The notes under the pieces: model-generated
Seen by the model: the letters and a program-made list of their open reading frames with translations, nothing else
Databases searched by the model: none
What the model was told of the DNA's origin: nothing
Shown here: positions 52,098-64,000 of the stretch, one piece after another
Layout of the letters: the number at the start of each line of letters is the position of its first letter
Position numbering within the stretch: position 1 is the first letter of the stretch
Source: Guyanagaster necrorhizus
Taxonomy: Eukaryota > Basidiomycota > Agaricomycetes > Agaricales > Physalacriaceae
Direction of reading: 5' to 3'
NCBI RefSeq assembly: GCF_019112545.1
Contig: NW_025064939.1
Span: 71,011 to 135,010 of the forward strand
Length of the DNA stretch: 64,000 bases
Program-made: the position numbers and the translations under genes

Positions 52098-53667
52098 TTG
52101 TACTGGGAGGGGACAGCCTCATTATGGAAGAATATTAGTTGGCTAATGACTCCTCTGGAGAGGAGATACCCAACTGCAGATGATGAGGAAAAAAGACATT
52201 TATTGCAATATATAGCTACTGACCATGCAATTTATATTTATAACAGGACACATCCAGAAGATCAGCTAAAGGCTTTACCACCTTATTAGTATGAGATTCA
52301 GCCTATGCTGAATATACCACTGGTACCACCAAGATGGACCGAGTACACTGCCCCTTCAGTTCAAACCATCAGCAGCCAGCCCTCATGAATCACTGTCACC
52401 AGCTGAGAAGCCATCACACAGATCAGCTGGCCAAAGCCTCAAGGACCTCTGCAATCCATTGGGTTTCAAAACCCTTAGACCAACCATGGAAGCTGGTTAC
52501 TTGCTAGTGCAGGGCAGAACCTGGCAGATGAAACAGTGGAGGGTAATGACCCTGAAGCCACACAACTCAGATTTACAATCTGAAATGGGCACATTATACA
52601 AAAGGAGGCACAACCAGAAGGGAGTTCAGTAGCCAATGATAGATCCCTGCACTCACTTTCAGGATCACCAGCTGAGTGGAAACACCTGCTCTTCTATGAA
52701 TACCCCAATCCTATGGTTGCACTACCTCAGAATGCTGTTATGCTTCAATGCAAGCCCAACCTCCTCCATACTCCATAACCCTTTAAAGGTGCATCAGATG
52801 ATATCAATCAGTTTCTGATTGACTGAAAACAGTATTTCAAAGTATACACTGCATACCTTGGATCAGACATGAACAAGGTGGCCTTCACTGCCTTCTACTT
52901 TGAAAGCAAAGCCAAGTGATGATGGATTCTAATCATTCCAACCCTACACTCCAACACCCACCAACACTACTGCTACCCATCCTGAGTCATCTTTAAACAG
53001 ATGGTCTGGAACAAATTCATCAACCCAGCCATTCAAGAAGTCTACAAGAACAAGATAAAGGAGCTCTGCATGGGTGATAAGATTGCCAGCAAGTACTTCA
53101 ATAAGCTGGAGAGGTTAGAAATGTTGGCTGGAGTACAGGAGAGCATGGATGATGATGGACAAATAGTTGAGTACCTCAAGATCAGAGTACCCTTGTCTTA
53201 TATCAGCATGATCTCCAAAATCAGAACCAACATACTGAAGGGTTATAATGCATGGAAGGCCAGAATCACAGAGATGAACAAAGAAAGGCTGCAGCAGAAG
53301 GCAGCTAACATGGGAGTTACAGTTAAACAGAAGAAGCCCCATCAGGCTGAAAACAGGAAGAGTACTAGTGGCAGATCCTTGACTAAGAACAGTATGATGA
53401 CAACTTTGACTCCTTCCCAGCAGCATGCACATAACAACAACCTACACTGGTAGTGAGAAGCTGATGGATATAGACTGGCTCAAGAAGGAAGAAAAGTGCT
53501 TTAACTGTGGATAGAAGGGCCACATGTCAAGAGACTGCCCAAAGAAGAAGTGCACTCAAGAAGATATTTGGGCTCAAATCTCCAAACTGCAGAAAGAAGC
53601 AGATAGACTCAAAGAATTGGAGACAGATACAAGGGTCAAGGAGGTAAAAGACAGAGCCAACAAGTGA
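52098..53667 (+). pseudogene. Copy 2 gag, capsid and zinc-knuckle region
   Basis: Capsid-type blocks: FINPAIQEVYKNKIKELCMG and ERLEMLAGVQESMDDDGQ at 53,001-53,453, and a zinc knuckle KCFNCG with a stop in place of Gln, then KGHMSRDCPKK, at 53,494-53,550. Stops interrupt it in several places. It ends ANK-stop near 53,667. Confidence 0.75.
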
Positions 53668-54086
53668 GTGATTCCACTCAGTCAGCCAAAGGACTTAATG
53701 GTGTGTCACCAGTAGCTGCAGGTCAGACTCATATGCCCTCTGTAGATACTATTATTTATGCACATTTGAATATACCTCAAATTTCTCAGACTATCTCCAT
53801 GCATAAGGAATCACAACAACCCAAGCCTCAACTGCCTATGGGCTGAACAGGGGGAGAGACCCTCATAGGTTGGCTAAAGCCATTCAAGACCAAGTGGACT
53901 TAGTGAGCTATGAAGGAAGGACAGATGAAAGAAGCCACTGCTATTCTTAAAGGGTGAATTCATCAAACCAGGATCAGCAAAGTAGAGGGTGAAATAGTAG
54001 GAGGAGTGAAGGAAGCAAAAAGTGGAAGGGCCCTGGAATGGCTAGATGAACTCTGGGGACCAAAAAGGTTCATACAATGACAAAAG

Positions 54087-54440
54087 ATGAATGGAAGAGA
54101 CCTTACAACTAAGGCACAGATCCAGACTCTCACCAATCAAGCAATCTTCCTGGTCACTGCCTTGATTGACAGCAGCTGCACAGGAAGCTCAATCAATCAG
54201 ATCTTCATCAACAGGCACAGCCTCCCCACAAAGGCCACCATTGCCCCAATCCCTGTATACAATGCAGATGAAATAAAAAATCAGACAGGGTCAATCATGG
54301 AATTTGTCAAACTCTGCCTTACTATTGGGGACCACTCAGAATGAATTGACCTTGTGGTCACTGAGTTAGAGATGAAGGAACTCTTCCTTAGTCATGACTG
54401 GTTGATCTGACATAATCCCATTATTAACTGGAAAACTGAT
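54087..54440 (+). pseudogene. Copy 2 pol, protease region
   Basis: Reads LIDSSCTGSSINQIF where copy 1 has LVDSGCTGSSIN: the catalytic Gly is Ser through GGC to AGC at a CpG. The region ends at the element X insertion. Confidence 0.8.
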
Positions 54441-54446
54441 GACATG

Positions 54447-56357
54447 CCCTCTCCATGTTCAGACATGTAAAATTGCAAAAATTGAGAATACATGGACTGC
54501 ATTTCAGTCCAGTAAGCATATAACTAAGAATAGGATAAGAGCACACAGAAACTGAGCCATCATAAGGCTAAACTGAAGTAACAAGGAGCAGAGTGCATGG
54601 CCTAGTAGCAGACTAATATCAGAGGGGTTAGACTGCATGTGAGGTCCCAGTGCTTGGCCCTAAATGCACCAATACTATTACAAGGAGACATGCTAAAAAT
54701 AAAAAGAATATGATCAAAATATGATCAGCAATTCTGATCACATTGATCAAGGATGCACAGCCATTGATGCACTGATGGGACATGCTTTAGAACAGAGAAC
54801 TGAGACCCAAAGAAAGGTATCTGAATAACTGGGTGTTGAACAGAGAAATGAAATAATGGCAACAAAGAAATAGATAGAGAAATGCTACCCTCAGGGATGA
54901 ATAGCACATGTACTGCTCAGAGACTCACACATATACCTATGGTGCCTTAGAGCACATAACACAGTGAGAGATCCAGCATCATACCAAGCTATGACATATA
55001 CTATATTGGATGGGTTAATTGATGCATGTCAGGCCAGAAGTGGTGCATTTTGTGAGCTGGAGAAAATGTTGAGACACTGGAAAAGAGAACATAATCATTG
55101 TGGCTGACTCCAGATATGAGAGATAACCTCAGAGGTCTGAAACAGTCTACTGCTATCAGAGATGTGTCACCAGGGAAATAAAAAAGTGAGCAGATCTGGC
55201 TAGGCCAGCTAGCCAATGTCAGCTAGTGAGAAAACAGTGGGCAGTCCTGGCCCAGAAGAGAATAAGCATGGCAACTGTGATAGGTGCATGAATAATACCT
55301 GTGAGATTCAGCATGGAGTCCCACACTTTGAAGATACCATAGTAGGATTGTATTAGTAAGTACCACAGTAGAGTATTTAAATATGGCATTGTATGAGTAG
55401 GATAGAAGTTTCCAATCCCCACAGTTGCAGTGTATTGGGCATAGAAAGCCTTGCACTCTAGCTCTGGGTTTGTGTTTGTAACTTTGGGCAAGAGAATAAA
55501 TGCATTATTAAATATCATTGAGAGAGCTTTGAGAACTGAGCAAGGCATTGAAGCTTGTGAAGGGCTTGAGCCTGGTTTGATAAGAGGTTTTGGATTGGAC
55601 TCTAACCTGAGAATAAAAGAGTGGTGTCTGAAGGACATCATTTTGAGTTTTTGAGGTATTTGTGATGTGTGGTGCTACAAGTGGCAGAGGTTCAAATCCT
55701 TTGGCTTGATTAGTGTGTGCTCTTTGGTTATTTCTGCAGATAGGCAGAGATTCAAACCCTTTGGTCTGTCAGATGGTGTTTTATTGTGTTTTGTGTCTCT
55801 GGATCACATAGGTTTGAATCCTGTGAATCTACAATCAGTTTGGAAACTTGTGAATAGAGATCTGTGCTCTTTGGCACTTGTGGACATGTTTGTGATTGGT
55901 TTTTGCTTAGAACACAAAGCTCTGAGTTGTGTATTGTGTGTTAGGGATTTTGAGGTGATCTGAGCTGTGCTCAGGATCTTTTGAGAGTTTTGTGGGAGTG
56001 TTTTGACATATTGTATTGAGCTGCAGTACTCTTTGCCTTGAGGCCCAGCAACACTTGTTGCCACCTCTTGTTTTGATAAAATGAAAAGCTTTAAGACTTA
56101 GAGAGATCTAGGACTGTTGTACACATGCTATTGCTGTTCATGTGCTGTGGATTCATTGAAGAAGACAATTATATTTGTTGATTACTACTTTTATCACATT
56201 ATAATCCCCCCATAAACTAAGAGTTTTGTGTGTGTGTTAGTGTGAGTGTGGTCAGTGGATAGTGCTCTGCTGTATCTGTTTTCACCTTGCATGCACTCAG
56301 ATCCTCTTCACCAGTCAAATAACTTTCATGTAATGCCAGTGTTGAAAGACCCTATTC
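54447..56357 (+). mobile_element. Fragment of element X inserted in copy 2
   Basis: About 1.9 kb unrelated to the chromovirus. It matches the LTR and leader of element X at 44.0-45.47 and 46.2 kb, including the ...CTACA/TGGCAG junction near 55,678. No gag is included. Target duplications were not resolved. Confidence 0.6.
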
Positions 56358-58744
56358 ACTCTCCCAGATGCTGACCCTGATGACTGATGGGATAAGGAGA
56401 TGGAGGATGGGGAGACAATACTTGCAGTAGATATGGACTCCACACTGCATGTCTATGCTATGCATTATGCCAATAACCTGACATCCAAGGCTAATAAAAC
56501 CAAGGAGGCCAAAACATTTGAAGAAATAGTATCAGAATGGGCATGTGACTATCAGAATCTATTCACAAAGGAGAGCTTTGATAAACTCCCTGCACCAAAG
56601 CCTTGGAATCATGTGATCAAACTCATATCAAATGCTAGCACTAATCTGGACTGTAAAACCTACCCTCTCAGTCAACTCAAACAACAAGAACTCAATCAGT
56701 TCCTAGAGGAGAACCTTACCAGTGGATGGATTTGACCTTCAAAATCACTGATGGTGTCACTGTTCTTCTTTGTCAAGAAGAAGGATGGAAAACTCTGACC
56801 CATCCAAGATTATCATAAGTTGAATGAGATGACCATCAAGAACTGGTATCTCCTGCTGCTCATTTCTGAGCTGATGGACAAACTTTGTGGGGCCAGATAC
56901 TATACCAAGCTTGACATCCAATGAGGCTATAACAACATATGGATAAAGAAGGGAGATGAATGGAAAGCAGTGTTTAAAATGAACCAAGAGTTATTTGTAC
57001 TGATAGTCATGTTTTTTGGTCTAACCAACTTTCCAGCGACTTTCCAATGGATAATAAATAACATTTTCAAAGACCTCATCACCACTGGAAAGATAACCAT
57101 TTATCTCAATAACATCTTGATCATGTCAAAAGACCAAGAAGAACACCAATGACTTGTATGCCAGATTCTCACCTTAATGAGAAAATACAAACTATTCCTC
57201 AAAGCCAAGAAGTGCAAATTTGAGGTACTAGAGATAGAGTACTTGGAGATCATCATCAGTGAAGGAAGCATTTGAATGGATCCTATCAAGATAGCAGAGG
57301 TAGTTGAGTGGCTAGAACTGACTAAAAAGAAGAAGCTATAATCCTTCCTTGGATTTACCAATTTCTATCACTGATTTATCTAAGACTACAGCAAATCATA
57401 TGGCCAATGATACAACTTACTGGCAATGCCCCCTAAATCTGAGAGGCATCTCAATAAGCCACATTTGATGACCTCCAGTAATGCCTAGCTGAGGATGTTG
57501 TCCTGGCCATTCCAACAGAAGCAGGATGATTCCAAGTGGAGGCAGATTTCAGTGAAGGGGCCATTAGGGCTGTACTGTCACAAGAGCAGAAAGGGAGATG
57601 GAGACCAGTCACATTCCTCTCAAAAGCATTGAATATCATGGAACAAAACTATGAGATCTACAACAAGGAGTTATTGGCCATCATGATCACCCTCACTGAA
57701 TACTGGCACTACCTAATCAGGGCTGCCCAAACCTTTGAGGTTAGGACAGATCACCAAAACCTACAGTACTTCCAACTCCCACAGAAGCTTAACTGATGGC
57801 AAGCATGCTGAGTGACAGAACTTTCTGAGTACCAGTATTCTCTACATCACAAGGCAGAGTTGGCAAACAAGAAGGCCAATCTCTTAAGCCAAAGAGCAGA
57901 TGATGATCAGGGAGGAGAGGATAATGACAGGATGGTACTTCTGAAGCCTGAGCACTTCTGGGTGATGATCATGCTGATAGATAAAGAGATGCATGACAGA
58001 ATCAGGAGTGCAGTCCAGCAACCAAACTTGTGGGACCAGGGGATTGCCACATTGCAGAACCACAAGTGGAGAATCACAAGAGAGAATGACCTTCTTTACT
58101 ATGATAATCAACTGTACATTCTAAAGAGTCTGATCCTGCAAGAGGAGATCATTGCCATCAATCATGATCATGTGATGGCCAGACACCTGGAGATCACCAA
58201 AATGAAGGAGTTAGTCTTATGGAACTACTAGTGGCCAAAACTCAGTCAAGACATCAATAAATACATTAAAGGATGCAAGATCTGCCAATGCACTAAATCA
58301 TCCACATGAGCCAAGGCCACCCTGCTACATCTGAATGAAGTATCAATGCAGCCCTGGATGCATATAATGGTTGACATGATTACCAGACTATCTGAATGCA
58401 ATACTTATGATGCCACTATCATCATTGTCAACCAATTCTCTAAGGCCATTCTCCTGATCATCTGCTCAACTGAGCTATCCTCCAAAGAATGGTCAAAGAT
58501 CCTCAATGATGAGGTATATGCCAAATATAGCATGCCACAAGTCATCATCTCAGACCAAGGATCTCAGTTTGTATCCAAATTCCTTGATGACCTCTACTGA
58601 CTACTCCAGATCTGCAGTAATGCCTCAATGGCATGTCATCTCCAAACTGATGGACAGACAGAACATGTTAACCAGGAAGTCAAGAAGTACCTTCATATGT
58701 TTATTAATTACCAATAGAATGATTGGATGGAATGGCTTGAGCTT
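56358..58744 (+). pseudogene. Copy 2 pol: RT, RNase H and part of integrase
   Basis: Frame-shifted and stopped remnants. The RT carries YLNNILIMSK (YLDD lost). RNase H reads MEADFSEGAIRAVLSQEQ (57,536 on), then HHKAELANKKANLLSQRAD. The integrase keeps VDMITRLSECN, SDQGSQFVSKF and DGQTEHVN-like sequence. It is broken by the LTR of copy 3 at 58745. Confidence 0.85.
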
Positions 58745-59265
58745 TGTTACAATTTTTCCTATTTTCTTTTCTTTTTTCCCTTGGAAATGACCTCTATCTT
58801 TGCTTAGTCAGGGTGCTTAGGCCAGTGCTTAGGACCATGGGAATGCTTAGCTCAGCAACTCAGTCAGTCACTCTCCTATCGCACTGCTGTGTGCTGTGAA
58901 GGGAGAGACAGTACTCCTTTTGTCTCCAACTTGCAGTGCAATGATAACAGCACAACAGCAAGACAACAGCTTTTGTGGAGAGCCTGGCAACAGCAGGGGT
59001 AACAGCTCTACAACAGACAATATCTTTTGTGAACAGTTATTAATAGCCAGATAACAGAACAGTATTTAAGCAGCTTAGTTCTCACTGTAATACTCCAGTC
59101 TCAAACTAAAGTTTATTCTTCACCATCTACTCTTGAGCTCAAGCTTCTTGCCATGCCTTGAACCACTATCGCTATTACCTTGTGAACTCAGTAAGTCTAA
59201 CCCAAAGTGTGAGGTTCTGAACTGTTTATCACGTGTTAATAGTCACATGGGATTTGGGCTTAACA
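58745..59265 (+). repeat. 5' LTR of copy 3, long subtype
   Basis: 521 bp, TGTTACAATTTTTCC...GGGCTTAACA. GTATTTAAG and the self-primer segment AGTCTCAAACTAA (59097-59109) are present. It resembles the solo LTR at 37249 more than the copy 1 LTR. Confidence 0.9.
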
Positions 59266-59266
59266 A

Positions 59267-59279
59267 TTAGTTCAAGACT
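59267..59279 (+). promoter_or_regulatory. Primer-binding site of copy 3
   Basis: TTAGTTCAAGACT pairs with 59097-59109 at 11 of 13 positions. It is at the same offset (one base after the LTR) as in copy 1. Confidence 0.65.
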
Positions 59280-59321
59280 TTCTTGTTCCCTTCCTCAGGC
59301 CCAATTGTGCTGAGGAACCGA

Positions 59322-60695
59322 ATGCCCCCTGTGCTTGATCCTTCTGATCCAAACTTTACCCATGAGTTCTTTGAACTCTTGGCTTCCATCATTGGAATCT
59401 TGATAGGCTTATTGGTGATCATACAGCTGTGCCATGGACGTCAATCAATAACTGCCTGGGCTATTTGACACTATCACGAATTTCAACACATCCGAACCAT
59501 TCTCCAAAATGTCATGCCAGACCTCCCCCTCCATGACATCCCTGCCTCTGCCCGACAGTCCTTCCATCCTGAAGGAGTTGACCCCAAAAATGTCCCTGAG
59601 AGCTTGACTGAAGAACATACTAGAGAAGAAGTGGAGCAGCACCAGCAGCACACATACCCTCCAAGACCCCCATCAGCAATCATCAGAGACCCTACAAACT
59701 CTTGGGCTACAGGGTTTTGACAACCCCAACCCAACACCCCCATCCCATCCCCTGAGCACTATGTCCACCAGTCAAGAACAGCAACCACCAACTCTGGGCC
59801 CAGCATTGGGCACTGTGCTAGAGACTCCCTGGAGGCCGTTCAGGTGGCTTCAAGCACCAGAGGTTCTGCAGGCCAAGGACCTCAACAATCCCCATCAACA
59901 AGGGGAAGGAGCATGAGCCAAGGGACTAGGGGCAGTAGTCCCGACCCATTCTTTAATGATGATGACAGAGAAGAGCTTCAATACTGGAGAGAAGTGGCCA
60001 GAGAAGCCAGTCAACTGGAGCAAGGAGGAGGCAGAATGATGAGCCAAGCAGGATCACATACAGAGGTACTGCGACCAGTACAACCCCCCCTGAATATCCC
60101 CCCAGTTGTTGCAAGGGGTGATATACAACACACCCAATCCCTCACCAACTATGTCAAGGAGCAGACATGAGTCGAGCAGCAGGCCGCACGAGACAGCACC
60201 CAAAAAGGGTGCTATCTCCATGCCTGAGACAGGAGAGGGAACTCTGGGAGTTTCTGACACACCGACACACTTGTTGGTACCACCACCAACAGCGTTTCCA
60301 ACCCTCCATTCTGGGAACCTGCCACTCCCACCTCGGAGCCCGACCCCTGGACAGGACCAGTCACAGGAGTCATCCAAGCCGATGACTATTACTTCCAGGG
60401 GATGGTGAACCACAATGACAACCACCCATTATCGTACAGGACTGATACCATTGCAGACACCGAGGATATCCCCATCCAGGGGGGAATATCCTCAGACCAC
60501 GGAATGGTGGGAGGGGACAAGAAACATATCAACCCCACAGGCAACATTTGGCAGTTCCTTGATGGGAACTTTGCCACCCTCTTCCTTCATCCCCAGTTCT
60601 ATCGAAACTTCTGCCAGTATCACCAAGCAATGGCGAGAACAACAATGAGCATCAAGGAGCCAGAAGAGCAGCCCAAGTGGCAGCCTACTCCTTGA
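59322..60695 (+). pseudogene. Copy 3 ORF1
   Basis: Starts MPPVLDPSDPNFTHEFFELL with hydrophobic IIGILIGLLVIIQ. It stays readable in one frame with a few stops, through LHDIPASARQSFHPEG, CARDSLEAVQVASS and DPWTGPVTGVIQ, to QPKWQPTP and a stop at 60693-60695. Gag continues in the +1 frame from 60706, the same frame relation as in copy 1. Confidence 0.7.
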
Positions 60696-60705
60696 CTCAG
60701 ACCTG

Positions 60706-62544
60706 ATGACCCCAGTCCCAGCACTCAGCCCCAGTCTGGCCACCCCGGAGGTCTTCAGCCCACTCGACAGTTCCCACCATAAGAAAGAGGAAGTGACTGA
60801 CATGGATGATGAGGCTGAGGCAGGGGACCTCGGTGGGGAAGTCAGGGACCCTCTCGCTGAATGGAGGAAGAAGATTGAACCATCCGCAATGAAGGAGGTA
60901 TTATGGCAAAGGGAGAGGGAGGTGTGAGAGGACGAGTTTATTCAGCTGTACCAGGAGCAGGTAGCCGAGTTATGTAGGGATGACCTTTGGTTATGGTCAT
61001 CCCTAGGACAAAGGTATACTCTTGCCGACTCTGTTGAGCAAGAGGAAATTTTACGATATGCAGCCATGGAACAGGCTATTTTTAACTTTAATCAAAGATA
61101 TTTGCATTATCAGATGGGACCATTACCGCTATACAAGCCAAGGCATGGCTATAGAATGGCACCAACACCATGGACACCAAGTGTAATGCCATCCAAATCA
61201 GCATATACCATGCCATCAATCCAATCAGCGGCATCACAATATTCAATCATGACATCAGCCATTCACAGTTCGGCATCTCGGCTAACCCAATACCGACCCA
61301 AGCTGAGCTCCCATTTCCCAAACCTCTGGAGGTTTTCTATTCGGCGACCATTTGCTGGACAACCGCTGCCTGATGAAGCCGAGGGCAGTGAGGCAGCCCC
61401 TGCTGCCCCAGTCAGAGATGACCCGAATGCCATGGCTCAAGGCTGGACTATTGAAAATGGGTGAATCATGTGAAAGAAGCCTTCTCCACCAGGAAGTCCC
61501 ATAGCTGATGATGGGTCCCTCCATTCATTCCCAGGCCCACTGGAGGGATGGGCGGGTCCACCTGGGGGAGCACTCCCAAACCCGATGCCCCCTATCCCTG
61601 CAGGGGCACAAATTTTAAAGGTCACACCAACCTTAGTATGAGATCCACTTCTCTTCAAGGGGGCTTCAGATGATATCGATCGATTCCTCACTGATTGTGA
61701 CCAATATTTTCAAGTTTTTGCTGCATACTTCCTACTGGACATGTATAAGGTTACATATGCTTCGACTTATCTGAAAGATAAGGCAAAGGTATGATGGGTG
61801 CTTCTTGCCTCTGCCTTCTGGTCAACCATGTGCCAACATCATTGTTACCCCTCATGGCTGGTATTCAAACAAATGATCCAAGACAAATTCACAGATCCAG
61901 CTGTCCAAGAAGTCCACAAGCAGAAAATGAAGGACTACAGGATGGGTGACAAGGCAGCCATGGATTACTTTGATGAATTGGAGCAGCTCAGCAAACTTGC
62001 TGGGGTATGAGAAGACATGGTTGATACCAGCCAAATGGTCGAATATATGAAATGAGGACTACTGTCTTTGTACCTCAAGACTATTTCTGACCTCGGACAT
62101 AGCATCCCCATCGGATACAAGGAATGGAAGGCCAGAATCATCATCATGTGGCAAGAATGACAATGACAGAAGGCAGAATTGTCCACCCTATCATGAGATG
62201 GACACAAGACTCAGGGACAGGGCTGGAAGCCCTCTGCCTCCCAGGCAACCACATCATCTAAGCCTGGTGGCTCAGCTCTAACTTCTCAATATGCCAAGAA
62301 GCAAACTGGTACAGACATGACATATACTGGAATGGGCAAGCCAATGGACATGGATTGCCTCAAGAAGGGAGGAAAGTGTTTCAATTGCGGTCAGAAGGGT
62401 CACATGGCATGGAACTGCCTGCAGAAGAAGAACAAGCACATGAGAGAAGAAATTCAGGTGCAAATTGCTGAATTGATGAAGGAAGATGAAGACCTTGGGC
62501 ATGATGACAAGCCTGAGGAGATAAAAGGCAAGGCTGAGCAGTGA
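60706..62544 (+). pseudogene. Copy 3 gag
   Basis: Acidic region DMDDEAEAGDLGGEV, then capsid blocks SWLVFKQMIQDKFTDPAVQE, YRMGDKAAMDYFDELEQL, and an intact-looking zinc knuckle CFNCGQKGHMAWNC (62,380-62,420). It ends TGA 62542-62544. Several stops and a few CpG-type changes inactivate it. Confidence 0.8.
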
Positions 62545-64000
62545 GCAATTCCACTGACTTGGCTGAGAAAATAAATGATGGATCACAAACTGCTGGACAG
62601 ACTGACATTTTACCCTCTGTAGTACCATCCCCTATGCTTAAATTATGCATGCATTCGAATATACCAAACCCTATCATTCACCAATCAGAATCGCCTAAGG
62701 AACCAATCCCAACAACTCAAGCACCGACGAAGGGCCAAAGAGATGCAGAGAGCCCCAAAGGTGCATTATCACTATCAACTCATCAAGCTAAAAAAATAAA
62801 GCAGACTCAATTGCCCCTGGGCTGAACAGGGGCAGAGGACCCCACAACGTGGCTCAAGCTATTTGATACTGAATGGACTTGGTGAGCCATCAAGAATGCC
62901 AAGGATGAAGCAGCAGTGAAAGCCATACTCAAGAACTGGATACACAAGACCCGAGCTGAAGAAGTGATCGATGAAATGATCACTGGAATGAAAACTGTGG
63001 GACGATGTCAGGCCTTGGAGTGGCTTGATGAATTACATGGACCACAAAAATTCATTTGACACACCAAATCCCCAGGATGGGATTTATTGACCAAAGCCCA
63101 GATTGAGATGTTAACATCCTGATCAACCCATGCAGTCACTGCCCTGATCGACAGCAGCTGCACAGGAAGTAGTATTAATCGAGCTTTTGTCAACAAGCAT
63201 CAATTGCCCACTCAGGCAACTGCAGTACCCATTCCTGTCTACAATGCAGACAGAACCAAGAACCAAGCCGGTTCGATTACCGAATATGTCGAGCTTAGGC
63301 TCACTATTGGTGATCACTCAGAACGAATTGACCTGACGGTAACTGACCTAGAAACCAAAGAAATATTCCTCGGTCATGATTGGCTAATCAGACATAATCC
63401 ACTAATCAACTGGAAGACCAGACACATCATTTTTGCTCAATGTTGTTGCTGGAAAATTCCATTTGAACTACCAGATAATGACCCTGAGGACCGATGGGAT
63501 GAAAAGATGGAAGATGGTGAAACAATCCTTGCCGTCAACCCACAAAGGGCCATTAGCATTCAAGCCATGCACCATGCCAATGACCTAGCAGCAAGGGCCA
63601 ATACAGAGAAAGAGGAAAGAATGTTTGAAGAAATAGTGCCCACATAGGCTCACAACTACCAGGATTTATTTGAAAAGGAAAGTTTTAACAAACTACCTGA
63701 TGTGAAACCTTGGGACCATGCCATTGAACTAATCCCTAACTCCAACATCAACCTGGACTGCAAATGCTACCCATTAAGCAACAATGAACAACAAGAACTG
63801 GACAAGTTCCTTCAGGAAAACTTGTCCAGTGGAAAGATCCAACCATCAAAGTCACCAATGGTATCACCCTTCTTTTTCATCAAAAAGAAGGATGGAAAAC
63901 TCTGGCCAGTACAAGATTATCGGAAGCTGAATGAGATGATGATCAAGAATCATTATCCACTTCCTCTGATCGCAGAGTTAATGGACAAACTCCAAGGTGC
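62541..64000 (+). pseudogene. Copy 3 pol, protease to start of RT, truncated by window
   Basis: Protease LIDSSCTGSSINRAF near 63,144-63,186 (Gly to Ser again), then ERIDLTVTDLETKEIFLGHD, then the RT entry KKKDGKLWPVQDYRKLNEM close to the window end. A stop replaces a Trp near 63,646. CpG sites remain in places. Confidence 0.82.

Larger units (their letters stand above)
50017..58744 (+). mobile_element. Decayed chromovirus copy 2, interrupted
   Basis: 5' LTR, ORF1/gag, pol in the same order as copy 1, CpG-depleted and full of stops. A fragment of element X (about 54,447-56,357) interrupts it after the protease, with loss of roughly 50 bp of pol. Copy 3 interrupts it again at 58745 inside the integrase (after EHVNQEVKKYLHMFINYQ). 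Its remaining part should lie beyond the window. Confidence 0.85.
58745..64000 (+). mobile_element. Chromovirus copy 3, partly decayed, cut by the window end
   Basis: Inserted into the integrase of copy 2. 5' LTR, primer site, ORF1, gag, and pol up to the start of reverse transcriptase. It retains far more CpG than copy 2 but less than copy 1, with scattered stops, so its age is intermediate. The flank is AGCTT (58740-58744); the other side is outside the window. Confidence 0.88.

Noticed and set aside
50017..58744. TCG-context or Neurospora-like RIP as the cause of decay
   Set aside because: The clean cases (LTR differences) are CpG changes without a preceding T, and CpA dinucleotides remain abundant, unlike the CpA-directed RIP of ascomycetes.
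1..64000. CRISPR arrays, rRNA genes, telomere repeats, bacterial operons
   Set aside because: No regularly spaced identical repeats, rRNA blocks or TTAGGG arrays were seen; introns and retroelements show a eukaryotic nuclear context.

Overview
This window looks like a piece of a basidiomycete (Agaricomycete-type) nuclear genome. The evidence is short 49-52 bp GT-AG introns, an F-box protein of the kind expanded in mushroom-forming fungi, multi-exon cytochrome P450s, a basidiomycete membrane-protein pseudogene, and chromodomain Ty3/gypsy retrotransposons. The species cannot be named from the sequence alone.

Layout. 0-4.3 kb: an F-box gene with two clear introns and one apparent single-base frame break, a membrane-protein pseudogene on the minus strand, and an intron-bearing tRNA-Asp(GTC). 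4.3-6.2 kb: CpG-depleted old DNA. 6.2-14.25 kb: an apparently intact chromodomain Ty3/gypsy element with 423-bp LTRs, 99% identical to each other, and a perfect 5-bp target duplication. 14.25-18.4 kb: CpG-depleted DNA with two solo LTRs. 18.4-35.6 kb: CpG-normal gene space with two minus-strand P450 genes, a Ser/Pro-rich conserved-type protein, a small Cys-rich protein, and many short tRNA-like modules (box A plus box B, often without an anticodon arm). Most of these modules sit in a duplicated composite repeat at 32.3-33.7 and 34.9-36.9 kb. 35.6-58.7 kb: strongly CpG-depleted repeat graveyard with three more solo LTRs, an F-box pseudogene, a second decayed Ty3/gypsy lineage (LTR, gag, protease), and a decayed copy of the intact element that is itself interrupted by a fragment of that second lineage. 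58.7-64 kb: a younger, partly decayed third copy nested in the second copy's integrase and running off the window.

How it fits together. The dominant biology is retrotransposon turnover. The intact element, two degenerate internal copies and five solo LTRs belong to one family. It seems to use Tf1-type self-priming: the LTR segment at the predicted transcript start is complementary to the primer-binding site, and the pairing is kept by compensatory change in an old copy. Age can be read from CpG loss. The young element keeps CpG, and its only four LTR differences are all CpG/TpG transitions. The third copy is intermediate and the second nearly CpG-free. This suggests cytosine methylation and deamination of repeats.

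The most unusual items are the self-priming pair with covariation, the clustered anticodon-armless tRNA-like modules, and a 1.35-kb region of the element in which two reading frames are both open. The first of those frames carries a conserved hydrophobic segment.
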